DNA of 64,000 bases from Tabrizicola_A sp965284335 (lineage in GTDB: Bacteria > Pseudomonadota > Alphaproteobacteria > Rhodobacterales > Rhodobacteraceae). Both the position numbers and the translations under genes were made by a program. The stretch is from assembly GCF_965284335.1 (NCBI RefSeq), contig NZ_OZ260076.1, one strand, 5' to 3'. How positions within the stretch are numbered: position 1 is the first letter of the stretch; every line of letters begins with the position of its first letter. Below are positions 17,067 through 26,430 of the stretch, piece after piece. The notes under the pieces were generated by a model, which had not been told where the DNA came from, ran no database searches, and saw only the letters and a program-made list of their open reading frames with translations.

Positions 17067-18019
17067 TTCGGGTGCCTCAGGCGTGGGTTGGCCAGAATCG
17101 AGATGATATCTGCCGCCATGTTCAAGAAAATATAGACCGCCGCAAAGATCAGGCCCACCGCTTGCACGACGGGAAGGTCGCGCTTGGTCACATGATCGAC
17201 AAGGTATTTGCCAAGGGCGTTGTAGCTGAACACCACCTCGACCACGACGACGCCAACCACCAGATAGGCAAGGTTCAGCATCACAACCGAAACAACCGGC
17301 GCGATGGCATTCGGCAAGGCATGGCGCCAGACCACCTCCATCGGGCCAAGGCCCTTGAGTTCGGCGGTTTCGACATAGGCCGATTGCATGACGTTCAGGA
17401 TCGCGGCACGGGTCATGCGCATCATATGCGCAAGCACCACCATGACCAGCACGATCACCGGCAACGCGACGGCCTGCAACTTGTCCCAAAAGCCCATGCC
17501 CGGCAGCACCATCGACACAGGCTGAAAGATCGGGAACACCTGCGTCAGCAGGAAAATCACAAAATAGGCCGCCACAAATTCGGGCAGGCTGATGGTGGTC
17601 AATGTCACACCCGAGATCAGCTTGTCCGGCCAGCGGCCGACATAGCGGGCAGCCACAATGCCCAGAATGATGGCCAAGGGCACAGCGATCACCGCCGCAG
17701 CCGCCGCCAAGAAAAGCGTATTGCCCAAACGTGTGCTGATCGACTGTGCGATATCAGCCTTGTTGGACAAGGCAGTGCCAAGATCACCCGTCAGCACACC
17801 CCCGAGCCAGCTGAAATACCGCTCCAGCGGGGGGCGGTCGAGGCCCATTTCGGCCCGCAGGTTTTCCAGCGCCACGGGCGTGGCGGACTGTCCAAGAATA
17901 GCTTGCGCTGTGTCTCCCGGCAGCGCCTCGACGCCGAGAAAGATCACTGCGGAAACCGCGAGGAGTAAAAGGAGGCCCAGCGCAATGCGCTGGACCACCA
18001 GTTTCAAGACGAGATGCAC
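17063..18019 (-). CDS. Peptide-type ABC transporter permease (DppB-like)
   Basis: The protein is 318 residues. N-terminal signature VVQRIALGLLLLLAVSAVIFLGVEALPGD, a long first loop, then the permease domain with EAA loop YVETAELKGLGPMEVVWRHALPNA. The start is a GTG at 18019, 13 bases after the binding-protein stop. It pairs with the DppC-like permease. Confidence 0.92.
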   Translation of the reverse strand: MHLVLKLVVQRIALGLLLLLAVSAVIFLGVEALPGDTAQAILGQSATPVALENLRAEMGLDRPPLERYFSWLGGVLTGDLGTALSNKADIAQSISTRLGNTLFLAAAAAVIAVPLAIILGIVAARYVGRWPDKLISGVTLTTISLPEFVAAYFVIFLLTQVFPIFQPVSMVLPGMGFWDKLQAVALPVIVLVMVVLAHMMRMTRAAILNVMQSAYVETAELKGLGPMEVVWRHALPNAIAPVVSVVMLNLAYLVVGVVVVEVVFSYNALGKYLVDHVTKRDLPVVQAVGLIFAAVYIFLNMAADIISILANPRLRHPK

Positions 18020-18032
18020 CTTGGTCTCGCGA

Positions 18033-19622
18033 TCAGGCGTTCAGCCAGCACTTGCTCAGTGCGGTGCCGTTCATCAAAGTGCCCTGCGGATCGGCGATCC
18101 AGCCGCTGACTTCGACGCGACGACCTTCGACCCAATCGTTGAACATCGGGCAGATCAAGCCGCCTTCGTCGCGCAGGATATGGGCCATTTCCGAGTAGAT
18201 GCCCTTGCGCTTGGCCGCGTCCAGCTCGCCCTTGGCCGCCAACAAAAGCTCGTCGAACTTGGCGTTCTTGAACTTTGTGTCGTTCCAATCGGCCGTGGAG
18301 AGATAGGCGGTGGTATACATCTGGTCCTGAACCGGACGGCCACCCCAATACGAGGCGCAGAACGGTGCGACGTTCCAGACGTTTGACCAGTAGCCGTCAT
18401 CGGGCTCCAGCTTGATTTGCAGCGGGATGCCCGCGGCATTGGCCGAGGCGGCAAAGAGGTTCGCCGCATCCACAGCGCCCGGGAAGGCACCCGGTGCAAC
18501 CTGCAAAATGATGGGCGAGCCATCATGGCCGGACTTCTTGTAGAACTCTGCGGCGGCGGCGGCATCATATTCACGCTGCGGGATGCTGTCATCGAACAGC
18601 GGATATGCGCCATTGATCGGGAAGTCATTTCCGCGCGACCCATAGCCGCCCAGAATCTTGTCCACCAATTCCTGACGGTTGATCCCCATTTTCAACGCCA
18701 TCCGCAGGTCGTTGTTGTCAAAGGGCGCTTTGTCACAATGCATGATGAACACATAGTGGCCGGGACCACCAACCTGCTCGATCACGACATCGGTATTGCC
18801 CGCCAGCAACGAGACGATCTTGGGATCCACGCGGCTGATCATATGAACCTGACCGGACTGGATGGCAGCGGTCCGCGCGGTGTCGTCGTTGATCGTCAGG
18901 ATTTCGACCGCATCCGCATGGCCGCGCGACGAATCCCAGTAGTTGGCAAAACGCTCGAACGTGGTGATCACGCCCGGCTCGCTGGCGGTGACCTTATAAG
19001 CCCCCGTGCCGTTGCCGGCAGCCGGATTGTCATAGCCACCACCGGGCTGGATGGCCAAGTGATAGTCCGCAATCAGGAACGGCAGGTCGGCATTGGCCGA
19101 AACCATCTTCAGTGTGACCATGTCGCCTTCGGCCGACATCTCGGAAATGCCCTGCACGATACCAAGCGCGCCCGACTGAGCTTTCTCGTCGGTGTGGCGC
19201 TTCAACGTGGCAACCACGTCCTCTGCGGTCACCGTGCCGCCGCCGTGGTATTCCACGCCCGCGCGGATCTTGAACTTCCATTCGGTCGCATCGGCGTTCG
19301 ACGACACTTCTTCGGCAATCCGCATTTCGACGGCGCCATTGGCATCGACGTCGACCAAGGTTTCACCCCAGGTGCGGTTGATCATGTAAGGCACGTCCGA
19401 TGCAGCCAATGCCGGATCAAGCGAGTTGGTGCTTTCGCCACCGGCGATGCCAGCGCGCAGAATGCCGCCCTTTTTCGGCTCTTCGGCATGGGCCGCCTTG
19501 GTAAAGAGCGCGCCAGCAAGACCGGCGGAAAGGCCCATTGCGGTGGTGCGGCCCACGAATTCGCGGCGCGTCATCGCACCTTTGCGCACGCGCGCAATCA
19601 TCTGGTCCAGTTGATCTGACAT
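18033..19622 (-). CDS. ABC transporter substrate-binding protein, DppA/OppA (SBP family 5) type, Tat-exported
   Basis: The protein is 529 residues. The N-terminus carries a twin-arginine signal (MTRREFVGRTTAMGLSAG, then a hydrophobic stretch ending AHAEE), so it is probably exported folded by Tat. The mature part has the family 5 pattern (GGILRAGIAGGESTNSLDPALA; EWKFKIRAGVEYHGGGTVTAEDVVATLKRH). It delivers peptides or similar ligands to the two permeases downstream. The ATG at 19622 is followed by a well-matched N-terminus. A 106-base gap separates it from the hydrolase upstream. Confidence 0.92.
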   Translation of the reverse strand: MSDQLDQMIARVRKGAMTRREFVGRTTAMGLSAGLAGALFTKAAHAEEPKKGGILRAGIAGGESTNSLDPALAASDVPYMINRTWGETLVDVDANGAVEMRIAEEVSSNADATEWKFKIRAGVEYHGGGTVTAEDVVATLKRHTDEKAQSGALGIVQGISEMSAEGDMVTLKMVSANADLPFLIADYHLAIQPGGGYDNPAAGNGTGAYKVTASEPGVITTFERFANYWDSSRGHADAVEILTINDDTARTAAIQSGQVHMISRVDPKIVSLLAGNTDVVIEQVGGPGHYVFIMHCDKAPFDNNDLRMALKMGINRQELVDKILGGYGSRGNDFPINGAYPLFDDSIPQREYDAAAAAEFYKKSGHDGSPIILQVAPGAFPGAVDAANLFAASANAAGIPLQIKLEPDDGYWSNVWNVAPFCASYWGGRPVQDQMYTTAYLSTADWNDTKFKNAKFDELLLAAKGELDAAKRKGIYSEMAHILRDEGGLICPMFNDWVEGRRVEVSGWIADPQGTLMNGTALSKCWLNA

Positions 19623-19701
19623 GTTTTTCTCCCTGCTTTGGCCCGGATTCGCCGGTGCCTTCTCGTTGATTTGAACCCACTAAACCGCGACGGCCCTCAT
19701 A

Positions 19702-19719
19702 TGGCAAGGATTCTTGCCA
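19702..19719. repeat. Small palindrome before the binding-protein gene
   Basis: TGGCAAG and CTTGCCA face each other across GATT, 80 bases upstream of the binding-protein start and just after the hydrolase stop. It has no T-run, so it may be an RNA processing hairpin or operator. Confidence 0.45.
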
Positions 19720-19728
19720 CCCGGCCCG

Positions 19729-21759
19729 TTACACAAATTTGCGCGCCACATGGTCGTCAAAATCCCGTTCAAACACCATCTTGTCACTCTCAAAGGCCCG
19801 CAATCGGGCCTTCATCCGCAGATGGGTTGGCGTCGCTGTCATCTCGGCCCAGGCCTCGGTGCGCACGCACCAATCGCCCCGCGACAGGCGCTGTTCCCAT
19901 GTATGCACCGCGCGGGCGGAGAGGGGATTTTCAGGATGGACCTCCCAAAGCTCACTCATGGTCTCGCCGGTTTGCAGGCCATGGGTCAGGTTCTCCGCAT
20001 CGCCCAGATCGTCGCGGATGACCAAGGAAACGGTGCCGGTGATGAGGTCGGTCTCGATTTTGCGCGTGGTCTTACCAGCGCGCAGCACCTTGTGCTTCCA
20101 CGGGCTGGCATGTTCAGGCGCAGGCGGCACCCATTCGGCTCCAGCACCCTGATGGACCGGCAGATCAAGACTGCCAGCCATCACCGAAAGCCGCCCCGCC
20201 TCGGGCGAGGGCCAGACAAAGGGCCAATAGCTGTTCGACAAGGCCAGCCGCAAGCGGTGGCCCGCGGCCAGCCGATAGGCCATCTGGTCAATGTCAAACG
20301 CCACATCCACCACCTGCCCCGGCACCATCGGCGCAGGCGTCTCCCGGCTGTCGCGGTGACACAGGTTCAGCATGCCATGGGCAATGCGCACTGACGATCC
20401 ATCCGGCGCCACATCGCACAGCCGCGCCACCACAAAGCCCAAAGGCTTGTCCGATGCCAGCCGCAGCCGCAGCCGCGCCGCGCCCACAAGGCTCAGCGCC
20501 TCGGTCACAACCTCGCCATCAAAACAGACCGACATCGCATCATCCCCGGCCTGATCACCGGGCATCTCGGCATTCAGCCCCATCGGAAAGAACTCCCCCG
20601 TCTGCATCCCCAGATGCTGCGGCGTGGCAATCTCTGCCAGGACCTCGCCTTCAATGTGGCTCAAATATCCTCGGGGGGTCCGGGGGGCAGACGGCCCCCC
20701 GGCGGCGGAGACAAGATGCAGGGTCTGCCGCGTGACGCGCGGGCTTGGCCATGCCGGCTCGGCCACCCAGCGCCCAGCGCGGTGTTTCGCGCTGGCGTCG
20801 GGGGCCTCGCTGTCCAGCTGATAGACCCGATAGGCCGGATCATCCTCGGCCCCGTTCTGAATGCCTTTCAGCCAACGGTCCCACCAGCGCAGCGCCTCTT
20901 GCAAAAACCCGACCTGAGGCCCCGGCACCGCAGTATGCGGATATTGATGCACCCAAGGGCCGACGATGCCCTTCACCGGCCCCCGGCAATTGGCGACCAG
21001 CGCCGCCACAGTGTTCATGTAATTGTCGGCCCAGCCGCCCCAGATCTGCACCGGCACGGTCATGCGGGCGTAATCCTCGCAGACCGACCCGTGTTTCCAA
21101 TAGGCATCGCGCGGCTGATGCCCGGCCCAGCGCGGGGCGAGCCAGGGTTCGGCCTCAAGCCGCTTCAGCCAGTCCGCCCGCCAGTCGGGGCGCAGGGCCG
21201 GGTCGGCGGGACGCGAGGAATAGGACAGCATCACCGCGCCCCAGCCGAAATTCTCGCCCAGAAGGCAGCCGCCCTTGTAATGGATATCATCGGCAAAGCG
21301 GTCAGTCGTCGAACAGACCGACACCACGGCCTTCAATGCCGGCGGCTGGCGGAATGCCGTTTGCAGGCAGTTAAACCCGCCCCAGCTTTTGCCCATCATG
21401 CCGACGCTGCCTGAACACCAACCTTGGGCGGCAAGCCAAGCGATCACCTCCTCGGCATCTCGCAGTTCCTGCTCGGTATACTCGTCGGTGATCATCCCCT
21501 CACTGTCGCCACAGCCGCGCATGTCGACGCGCACGGCGGCATAGCCGTGACCGGCAAAATAGGGATGCATCATCTCGTCGCGCGGCAGGGTTCCGTCGCG
21601 CTTGCGATAGGGGATATATTCCAGAATGGCCGGCACCGGATTGCGGGCCGCGTCCTCTGGCATCCAGACCCGCGCCGAGAGGCGGCAGCCGTCTGACAGC
21701 ACGATGCCCATGTCAGGCGTTTCAACCACCTGATGCGGAAATTCGGTTCGTATGGCCAT
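19729..21759 (-). CDS. CocE/NonD-family serine hydrolase
   Basis: The protein is 676 residues. The N-terminal alpha/beta hydrolase domain has the nucleophile elbow GKSWGGF, the family signature PAILEYIPYRKRDGT near the N-terminus, and RVDMRGCGDSEG. The C-terminal half is the jelly-roll domain of X-Pro dipeptidyl-peptidase/cocaine-esterase-type enzymes. Substrates are esters or acyl-peptides. The ATG at 21759 (MAIRTEF) is preferred to an upstream start at 21786. Being upstream of a peptide-type importer suggests the imported compound is then hydrolysed. A palindromic repeat is embedded in the coding region at 20661-20702. Confidence 0.85.
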   Translation of the reverse strand: MAIRTEFPHQVVETPDMGIVLSDGCRLSARVWMPEDAARNPVPAILEYIPYRKRDGTLPRDEMMHPYFAGHGYAAVRVDMRGCGDSEGMITDEYTEQELRDAEEVIAWLAAQGWCSGSVGMMGKSWGGFNCLQTAFRQPPALKAVVSVCSTTDRFADDIHYKGGCLLGENFGWGAVMLSYSSRPADPALRPDWRADWLKRLEAEPWLAPRWAGHQPRDAYWKHGSVCEDYARMTVPVQIWGGWADNYMNTVAALVANCRGPVKGIVGPWVHQYPHTAVPGPQVGFLQEALRWWDRWLKGIQNGAEDDPAYRVYQLDSEAPDASAKHRAGRWVAEPAWPSPRVTRQTLHLVSAAGGPSAPRTPRGYLSHIEGEVLAEIATPQHLGMQTGEFFPMGLNAEMPGDQAGDDAMSVCFDGEVVTEALSLVGAARLRLRLASDKPLGFVVARLCDVAPDGSSVRIAHGMLNLCHRDSRETPAPMVPGQVVDVAFDIDQMAYRLAAGHRLRLALSNSYWPFVWPSPEAGRLSVMAGSLDLPVHQGAGAEWVPPAPEHASPWKHKVLRAGKTTRKIETDLITGTVSLVIRDDLGDAENLTHGLQTGETMSELWEVHPENPLSARAVHTWEQRLSRGDWCVRTEAWAEMTATPTHLRMKARLRAFESDKMVFERDFDDHVARKFV
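20661..20702. repeat. Intragenic palindromic repeat within the CocE/NonD gene
   Basis: CCGGGGGGC (20680-20688) and GCCCCCCGG (20694-20702) form a perfect 9-bp stem with a 5-base loop, bordered by CAAATATCC at 20662-20670. This GC hairpin with an adjacent GGATATTTG box looks like an extragenic repeat of the Rhodobacteraceae type, but here it is read through in frame. It encodes a Gly/Pro/Arg stretch (GGPSAPRTPRGYL) between the two domains. Confidence 0.6.
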
Positions 21760-21922
21760 GGCAGTTCTCCCCGCCCCATGAGGCAACGGAAATCGGCAAA
21801 AGGCGACACGAATTCGCCGCTTCTACGGACAATAACGACACCTGCCGCCCCACAGCCGAAAAAGCCTCTTGCCGATGGACAAGCCGCGCGGCACCGATGG
21901 GCAAACCGATTGCGAGGCCCAG

Positions 21923-23431
21923 ATGACCAAACGCCCCAATATTCTGATCCTGATGGTGGACCAGCTGACCGGCACCCTGTTTGACGACGGACCGGCCGAT
22001 TTCCTGCATGTGCCGAACCTGCGCAAGCTTGCGGCGCGTTCGGTGCGTTTTGCCAACAGCTACACCGCCTCGCCGCTTTGCGCGCCCGCCCGCGCAGCCT
22101 TCATGTCGGGCGCCCTGCCCCGCCGCACGCGGGTTTATGACAATGCCGCCGAGTTTGCCTCCGACATCCCGACCTATGCCCATCACCTGCGCCGGGCGGG
22201 CTATTACACGGCGCTGTCGGGCAAGATGCATTTCGTCGGGCCCGACCAGCTGCACGGGTTCGAGGAACGTCTGACCACCGACATCTACCCCGCCGATTTC
22301 GGCTGGACGCCCGACTACCGCAAACCGGGAGAGCGGATCGACTGGTGGTATCACAACATGGGCTCTGTCACCGGGGCGGGGGTGGCCGAGATCACCAACC
22401 AGCTGGAATATGACGATGACGTCTGCCATCAGGCGGTGCAGAAGCTTTACGATCTGTCGCGCGGGCTTGATCCGCGCCCCTGGTGCCTGACCGCAAGCTT
22501 TACCCATCCGCATGACCCGTTTGTGGCGCGGCGCAAGTATTGGGACCTTTACGAAGGCATCCCCGAACTCGAGCCGCCCGCAGGGCTGGCCTATGAGGAC
22601 ATGGACCCCCATTCCAAACGCCTGATGGACGCCTGCGACTGGCGCGGAATGGAGGTGACACCCGACCATATCCGCCGGTCGCGTCAGGGCTATTTCGCCA
22701 ATATCAGCTATATCGACGACAAGATCGGCGAGATCCTCGCGGTGCTGGAGGCCAGCCGGCAAGAGGCGATCGTGGTCTTTGTCTCGGACCATGGCGAGAT
22801 GCTGGGCCGCAAGAGCCTGTGGTTCAAGATGAACTTCTTCGAAGGCTCGGCCCGGGTGCCCCTGATGATCGCCGCGCCGGGGCTCGCGCCTGCGACCATC
22901 ACCACGCCGGTCTCGACCATCGACCTGACGCCGACGCTCTGCGATCTGGCCGGAATTTCGATGGCAGAGGTGATGCCTTGGACCGATGGGGAATCCCTTG
23001 TGCCCCTAGCCAAGGGGGCCGAGCGCACCAGCCCCGTCGCCATGGAATATGCTGCCGAGGGCACGATCACGCCCATGGTCTGCCTACGGCAGGGCGCTTG
23101 GAAATACATCCATTGCCCCGCCGATCCCGACATGCTGTTCGATCTGGCGAATGACCCCGATGAAAGCCTCAATCTGGCCGATGACCCCCGCGCGGCCGAG
23201 GTGCTGGCGCATTTCCGTGGTCTGGCGCAGGCGCGCTGGGACATGGCCGCCTATGATGCCGAGGTGCGCCAATCTCAGGCCCGGCGCTGGGTGGTCTATG
23301 AGGCGCTGCGCAACGGCGCCTATTATCCTTGGGATCACCAGCCGCTGAAACTCGCCTCGGAGCGCTATATGCGCAACCACATGGACCTGAACGTGCTGGA
23401 AGAAAACAAACGCTTCCCGCGTGGGGAATAG
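21923..23431 (+). CDS. betC: Choline-sulfatase
   Basis: The protein is 502 residues. The sulfatase signature C53-x-P-x-R57 (SPLCAPARAAFMSG) carries the Cys that is converted to formylglycine. NILILMVDQ supplies the first metal Asp. Long stretches such as HFVGPDQLHGFEERLTTDIYP match choline-sulfatases of rhizobia closely, as I remember them. It releases choline and sulfate from choline-O-sulfate in the cytoplasm, providing choline for betaine synthesis. The ATG at 21923 is used; an upstream ATG at 21869 adds a non-conserved leader. It is divergent from the CocE/NonD gene. No betBA or betI is in the window. Confidence 0.9.
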   Translation: MTKRPNILILMVDQLTGTLFDDGPADFLHVPNLRKLAARSVRFANSYTASPLCAPARAAFMSGALPRRTRVYDNAAEFASDIPTYAHHLRRAGYYTALSGKMHFVGPDQLHGFEERLTTDIYPADFGWTPDYRKPGERIDWWYHNMGSVTGAGVAEITNQLEYDDDVCHQAVQKLYDLSRGLDPRPWCLTASFTHPHDPFVARRKYWDLYEGIPELEPPAGLAYEDMDPHSKRLMDACDWRGMEVTPDHIRRSRQGYFANISYIDDKIGEILAVLEASRQEAIVVFVSDHGEMLGRKSLWFKMNFFEGSARVPLMIAAPGLAPATITTPVSTIDLTPTLCDLAGISMAEVMPWTDGESLVPLAKGAERTSPVAMEYAAEGTITPMVCLRQGAWKYIHCPADPDMLFDLANDPDESLNLADDPRAAEVLAHFRGLAQARWDMAAYDAEVRQSQARRWVVYEALRNGAYYPWDHQPLKLASERYMRNHMDLNVLEENKRFPRGE

Positions 23432-23715
23432 GCGGGCCGGTCAGGCGCTGACCTAGGTTCAGTTTAAGGCCGAGCAGCGGGTTGCACTCGGCCAATCTTA
23501 TCGGCCTGCCGGTGCGGAATTTTGGCTTGGGAAGGGCAAATGGCCTGACGCTGAACTTGGTCTGGCCACAACCCAAGCAAATTGACGTTTCATGGCTGTG
23601 GTTGGATCGCCCGCCTTTTGTGCCGGATTTTAATCTCGGACGAAAGGAAGATCCTATTGCTGCCTATCTTGGCACCGATTGCCTTCTGAACTTTTTATTT
23701 ATCGCTCAATAGAGT

Positions 23716-25629
23716 TCAGATGCCCCAATCTCGTCCCGCAATAGAAATGCGGTCCCGACCGTTGCGCTTCGAATTGTAAAGCGCCTCGTCTGCCGCGGCG
23801 ATCAGGTCATCCATATCTTCAGTTTTGACCCGCTCCACGCCAGCGATACCAATGCTCACCGTGATGGGCAGCGGTGGCACGTCATGTTCCGACGAAAACG
23901 TAACAGGTTTTTGGCGCGTCACGTTCAGCAGTTTGGTGGCCACCAATTCGGCCTGCTCGGCAGTCGTGTCAGGCAAAACGACACAAAACTCCTCGCCGCC
24001 CAAACGCGCCAAAAGATCCGATGATCGCAATTGCCGTGACCAACGCCGGGCCATTTCCTGCAAGACGACATCGCCAATGACGTGCCCGTAGGTATCGTTG
24101 ACGTTCTTAAAATGATCGAGGTCCAGCATCAAAACTGAAATTGGACGGCCAGAGTCCCGTGAGGCCTCAATCGCGCGGGCACCAAATTCAGCATAGCCAC
24201 GCCGATTTGCAACGGCTGTCAGCATGTCCGTATTGGCTTCGGTCATGAGATTCTGGTTCACTTTTGACAACTGCCGCCGCAAACGTCGTTCACCACGCAG
24301 CTCATGGCCCATTTTTACCGCTTCTGTGATGTCGCTTTGCAATGACACAAAACGCAAGACACGATCCCAAGGATCCTTGAAGGGCACGATTGTTGCGTTT
24401 ACCCAGAAATAATTGCCGTCTTTATCGATGTTGCGAAGGATGCCCTTCCAAATTCGGCCTGATTTTACAGCGTTCCACAACTTTGAATAGAATATGGCAT
24501 CATAAAGACCACTGTTCAATATCCGATAATTTTTGCCAAGAAGCTCGGGCTCGGTATATCCGGTGCGGTCAATGAAAGCCTGGTTCGCGGCAACGATATT
24601 CCCGTCATAATCTGCTTCCGAGACCATAAGATGGGCACTGATCGCCCGGCTTTGATTAAGCATCTCCGTCACTGATACTTCGTAGCGGGTATACACGCGG
24701 TAAATGACGGACATCACAAGAAGCAGTGTCAAACTGGCGATAAGCGCTGCGGAAACGCGCTGGAACTCCTCCATCATGTCCTCGGCAAAACTGCGATCAC
24801 GATCGCCAATAACGCCAAGGACGACCGGATGATTTGGGCTGCCGCGATACGCCAATTTCCACCGCTCATCTTGGCCGAGTGAAAGGCTGCCGATATCTTG
24901 AAACTGCAAAGCACGTCCAAGGGCGGTTTCAACCAACTCCGCTTCGTCGGTAAGACGATTATGGCCAAATATATGTCGCCCCGAAAAATCAAACAGCGAC
25001 AACTCGTAATCGCCTAAATCGTCGACGCGCGCCCAAAAGTTTTCGAAATAACCGGGGTTAATTCCGGCGATCCAACGCAGTCGCGTTCCATCTATTTCTA
25101 CACTAAGCGCCGCAAGCCATAGGCTGAGATCGGCCTCTGCACGCCCGTCCACCAATCCATTCAGATCACGAAACGGAAGATTTTCTCCAAAGACAACATC
25201 ATCTAGCCGCGTCGGCGTCGGCAGTTTTTCAAAAGGCACAATCAGACCCAGACTAAAATCATCTGAGCTCGCAATTACCCGACCCGACCAATCCACCAAT
25301 GACAAACTGCGTAGCATTGGTGTGTCAGAGATCAGGTCCCGCAGCCTCTCGGATGAGAGGCGTTCCGTCCAAATCGTGTTCCATTCGGTGATTGATGCCG
25401 CCAGTTTAAGTTTCGCCATAACGGTATCTAAAGAACGCGAGGCATGATCCTCTAACAAAAACGCCGTGCTTTGCACGTTCTGGACAAGCGCACGCTCCAG
25501 CCCCTTGCGAATGGTATAGTTCGTTACGAAGTATGATCCCCAAATGATAATCAATGCGCCAATCGTGAACGCCGCGAAAACCCGGCGAGACCGAATTGGA
25601 TCAATCTGAATGTCGCTATTAAGAAGCAC
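23716..25629 (-). CDS. Membrane diguanylate cyclase with periplasmic sensor, PAS and GGDEF domains
   Basis: The protein is 637 residues. TM1 is near residues 18-38, followed by a periplasmic region of about 240 residues (double-Cache/CHASE-like). TM2 is near 290-312, a PAS domain at about 335-445 (AIIRTGYTEPELLGKNYRIL-type pattern), and GGDEF at about 470-630. The active site is GGEEF at 544-548, and an intact inhibitory site RSSD lies five residues before it, so cyclic-di-GMP synthesis with product inhibition is expected. The start is a GTG at 25629, 3 bases after the binding-protein stop. G+C is clearly lower than in the flanking genes. Confidence 0.9.
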   Translation of the reverse strand: MLLNSDIQIDPIRSRRVFAAFTIGALIIIWGSYFVTNYTIRKGLERALVQNVQSTAFLLEDHASRSLDTVMAKLKLAASITEWNTIWTERLSSERLRDLISDTPMLRSLSLVDWSGRVIASSDDFSLGLIVPFEKLPTPTRLDDVVFGENLPFRDLNGLVDGRAEADLSLWLAALSVEIDGTRLRWIAGINPGYFENFWARVDDLGDYELSLFDFSGRHIFGHNRLTDEAELVETALGRALQFQDIGSLSLGQDERWKLAYRGSPNHPVVLGVIGDRDRSFAEDMMEEFQRVSAALIASLTLLLVMSVIYRVYTRYEVSVTEMLNQSRAISAHLMVSEADYDGNIVAANQAFIDRTGYTEPELLGKNYRILNSGLYDAIFYSKLWNAVKSGRIWKGILRNIDKDGNYFWVNATIVPFKDPWDRVLRFVSLQSDITEAVKMGHELRGERRLRRQLSKVNQNLMTEANTDMLTAVANRRGYAEFGARAIEASRDSGRPISVLMLDLDHFKNVNDTYGHVIGDVVLQEMARRWSRQLRSSDLLARLGGEEFCVVLPDTTAEQAELVATKLLNVTRQKPVTFSSEHDVPPLPITVSIGIAGVERVKTEDMDDLIAAADEALYNSKRNGRDRISIAGRDWGI

Positions 25630-25632
25630 AGC

Positions 25633-26430
25633 TTAATCTGTGACAATAATTGGCAACAAACCAAAGGGTTCGGCTGCGAGCCGCAAGCGACCATCGCTCT
25701 TGATACTGCGCACGAACTGATTGACGCGATCCAACCACTCAGCGTCTCCCTGCGGAACGGCATAGGCATAATCGGTCAAATTGATCGTCGAAGTCGGTTC
25801 AACCAGTCGGGCCCAGTCGGTGTTTTCCAACATCCGGCGACTGTAAGGATAATCGGTTATAAAGACATCAGCGCGGCCTGCCTCGACCTCTAATTCACGC
25901 TCCCCAGGCTTGGTTGTCACGACAAGCTCTGCACGCTTTAGGTAATCTTTCATAAATGGCTCCATTACGGTGCCTTTTAACACCGCAACGCGATTCCCGG
26001 ATTGATCGAGGTCATTCCAATTTTTAATTCTGCGGTTTGAGTTTGTTGTAATGCCATAGAGGTCGCTGCGCATGTAGGGTTCGGAAAAGGCGACACGCTC
26101 GGCGCGGGCCTTCGTTACACCAACGGCCATCATTGCGATGTGACAGCGACCCTTTTCGATATCATTGACGAATTTGCTGAAGTCCGTCTCGATATAGGCG
26201 ATCTCAACACCAAGATCCTTCGCCAACTCCTGAGAAAGCGTGATATCGACACCCTGCAACGCGGAAGTTCTTTTGTTACGAAAGCTGATTCCATAGTAAT
26301 CGGGCCAGATGCAAACAGACAGAACGCCATTCTTTGAAATCGAATCAAGAATCTGGCCCTGAGCAGGTGGTGCAAGAAGCGATATGCCAAATGCCATGAC
26401 TGGCAAGAAAGCCCTGAGAGAATCTAGCAT
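25633..26430 (-). CDS. Periplasmic amino-acid-type binding protein (SBP family 3), no transporter partner
   Basis: The protein is 265 residues. A signal peptide (ending PPAQGQ) is followed by the SBP_bac_3 pattern: ISKNGVLSVCIWPDYYGISFRN, GVDITLSQELAKDLGVEIAYIETDFSKFVNDIEKGRCHIAMM and TKARAERVAFSEPYM. No permease or ATPase is beside it. Instead it lies directly upstream of the membrane diguanylate cyclase. That suggests it may present a ligand to the cyclase's periplasmic domain rather than feed a transporter. Low G+C like its partner. Confidence 0.85.
   Translation of the reverse strand: MLDSLRAFLPVMAFGISLLAPPAQGQILDSISKNGVLSVCIWPDYYGISFRNKRTSALQGVDITLSQELAKDLGVEIAYIETDFSKFVNDIEKGRCHIAMMAVGVTKARAERVAFSEPYMRSDLYGITTNSNRRIKNWNDLDQSGNRVAVLKGTVMEPFMKDYLKRAELVVTTKPGERELEVEAGRADVFITDYPYSRRMLENTDWARLVEPTSTINLTDYAYAVPQGDAEWLDRVNQFVRSIKSDGRLRLAAEPFGLLPIIVTD

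Noticed and set aside
23482..23712. A 76-codon frame after the choline-sulfatase gene
   Set aside because: No good ribosome site and no recognised family; it ends only 3 bases from the convergent cyclase stop. Possible, but unsupported.
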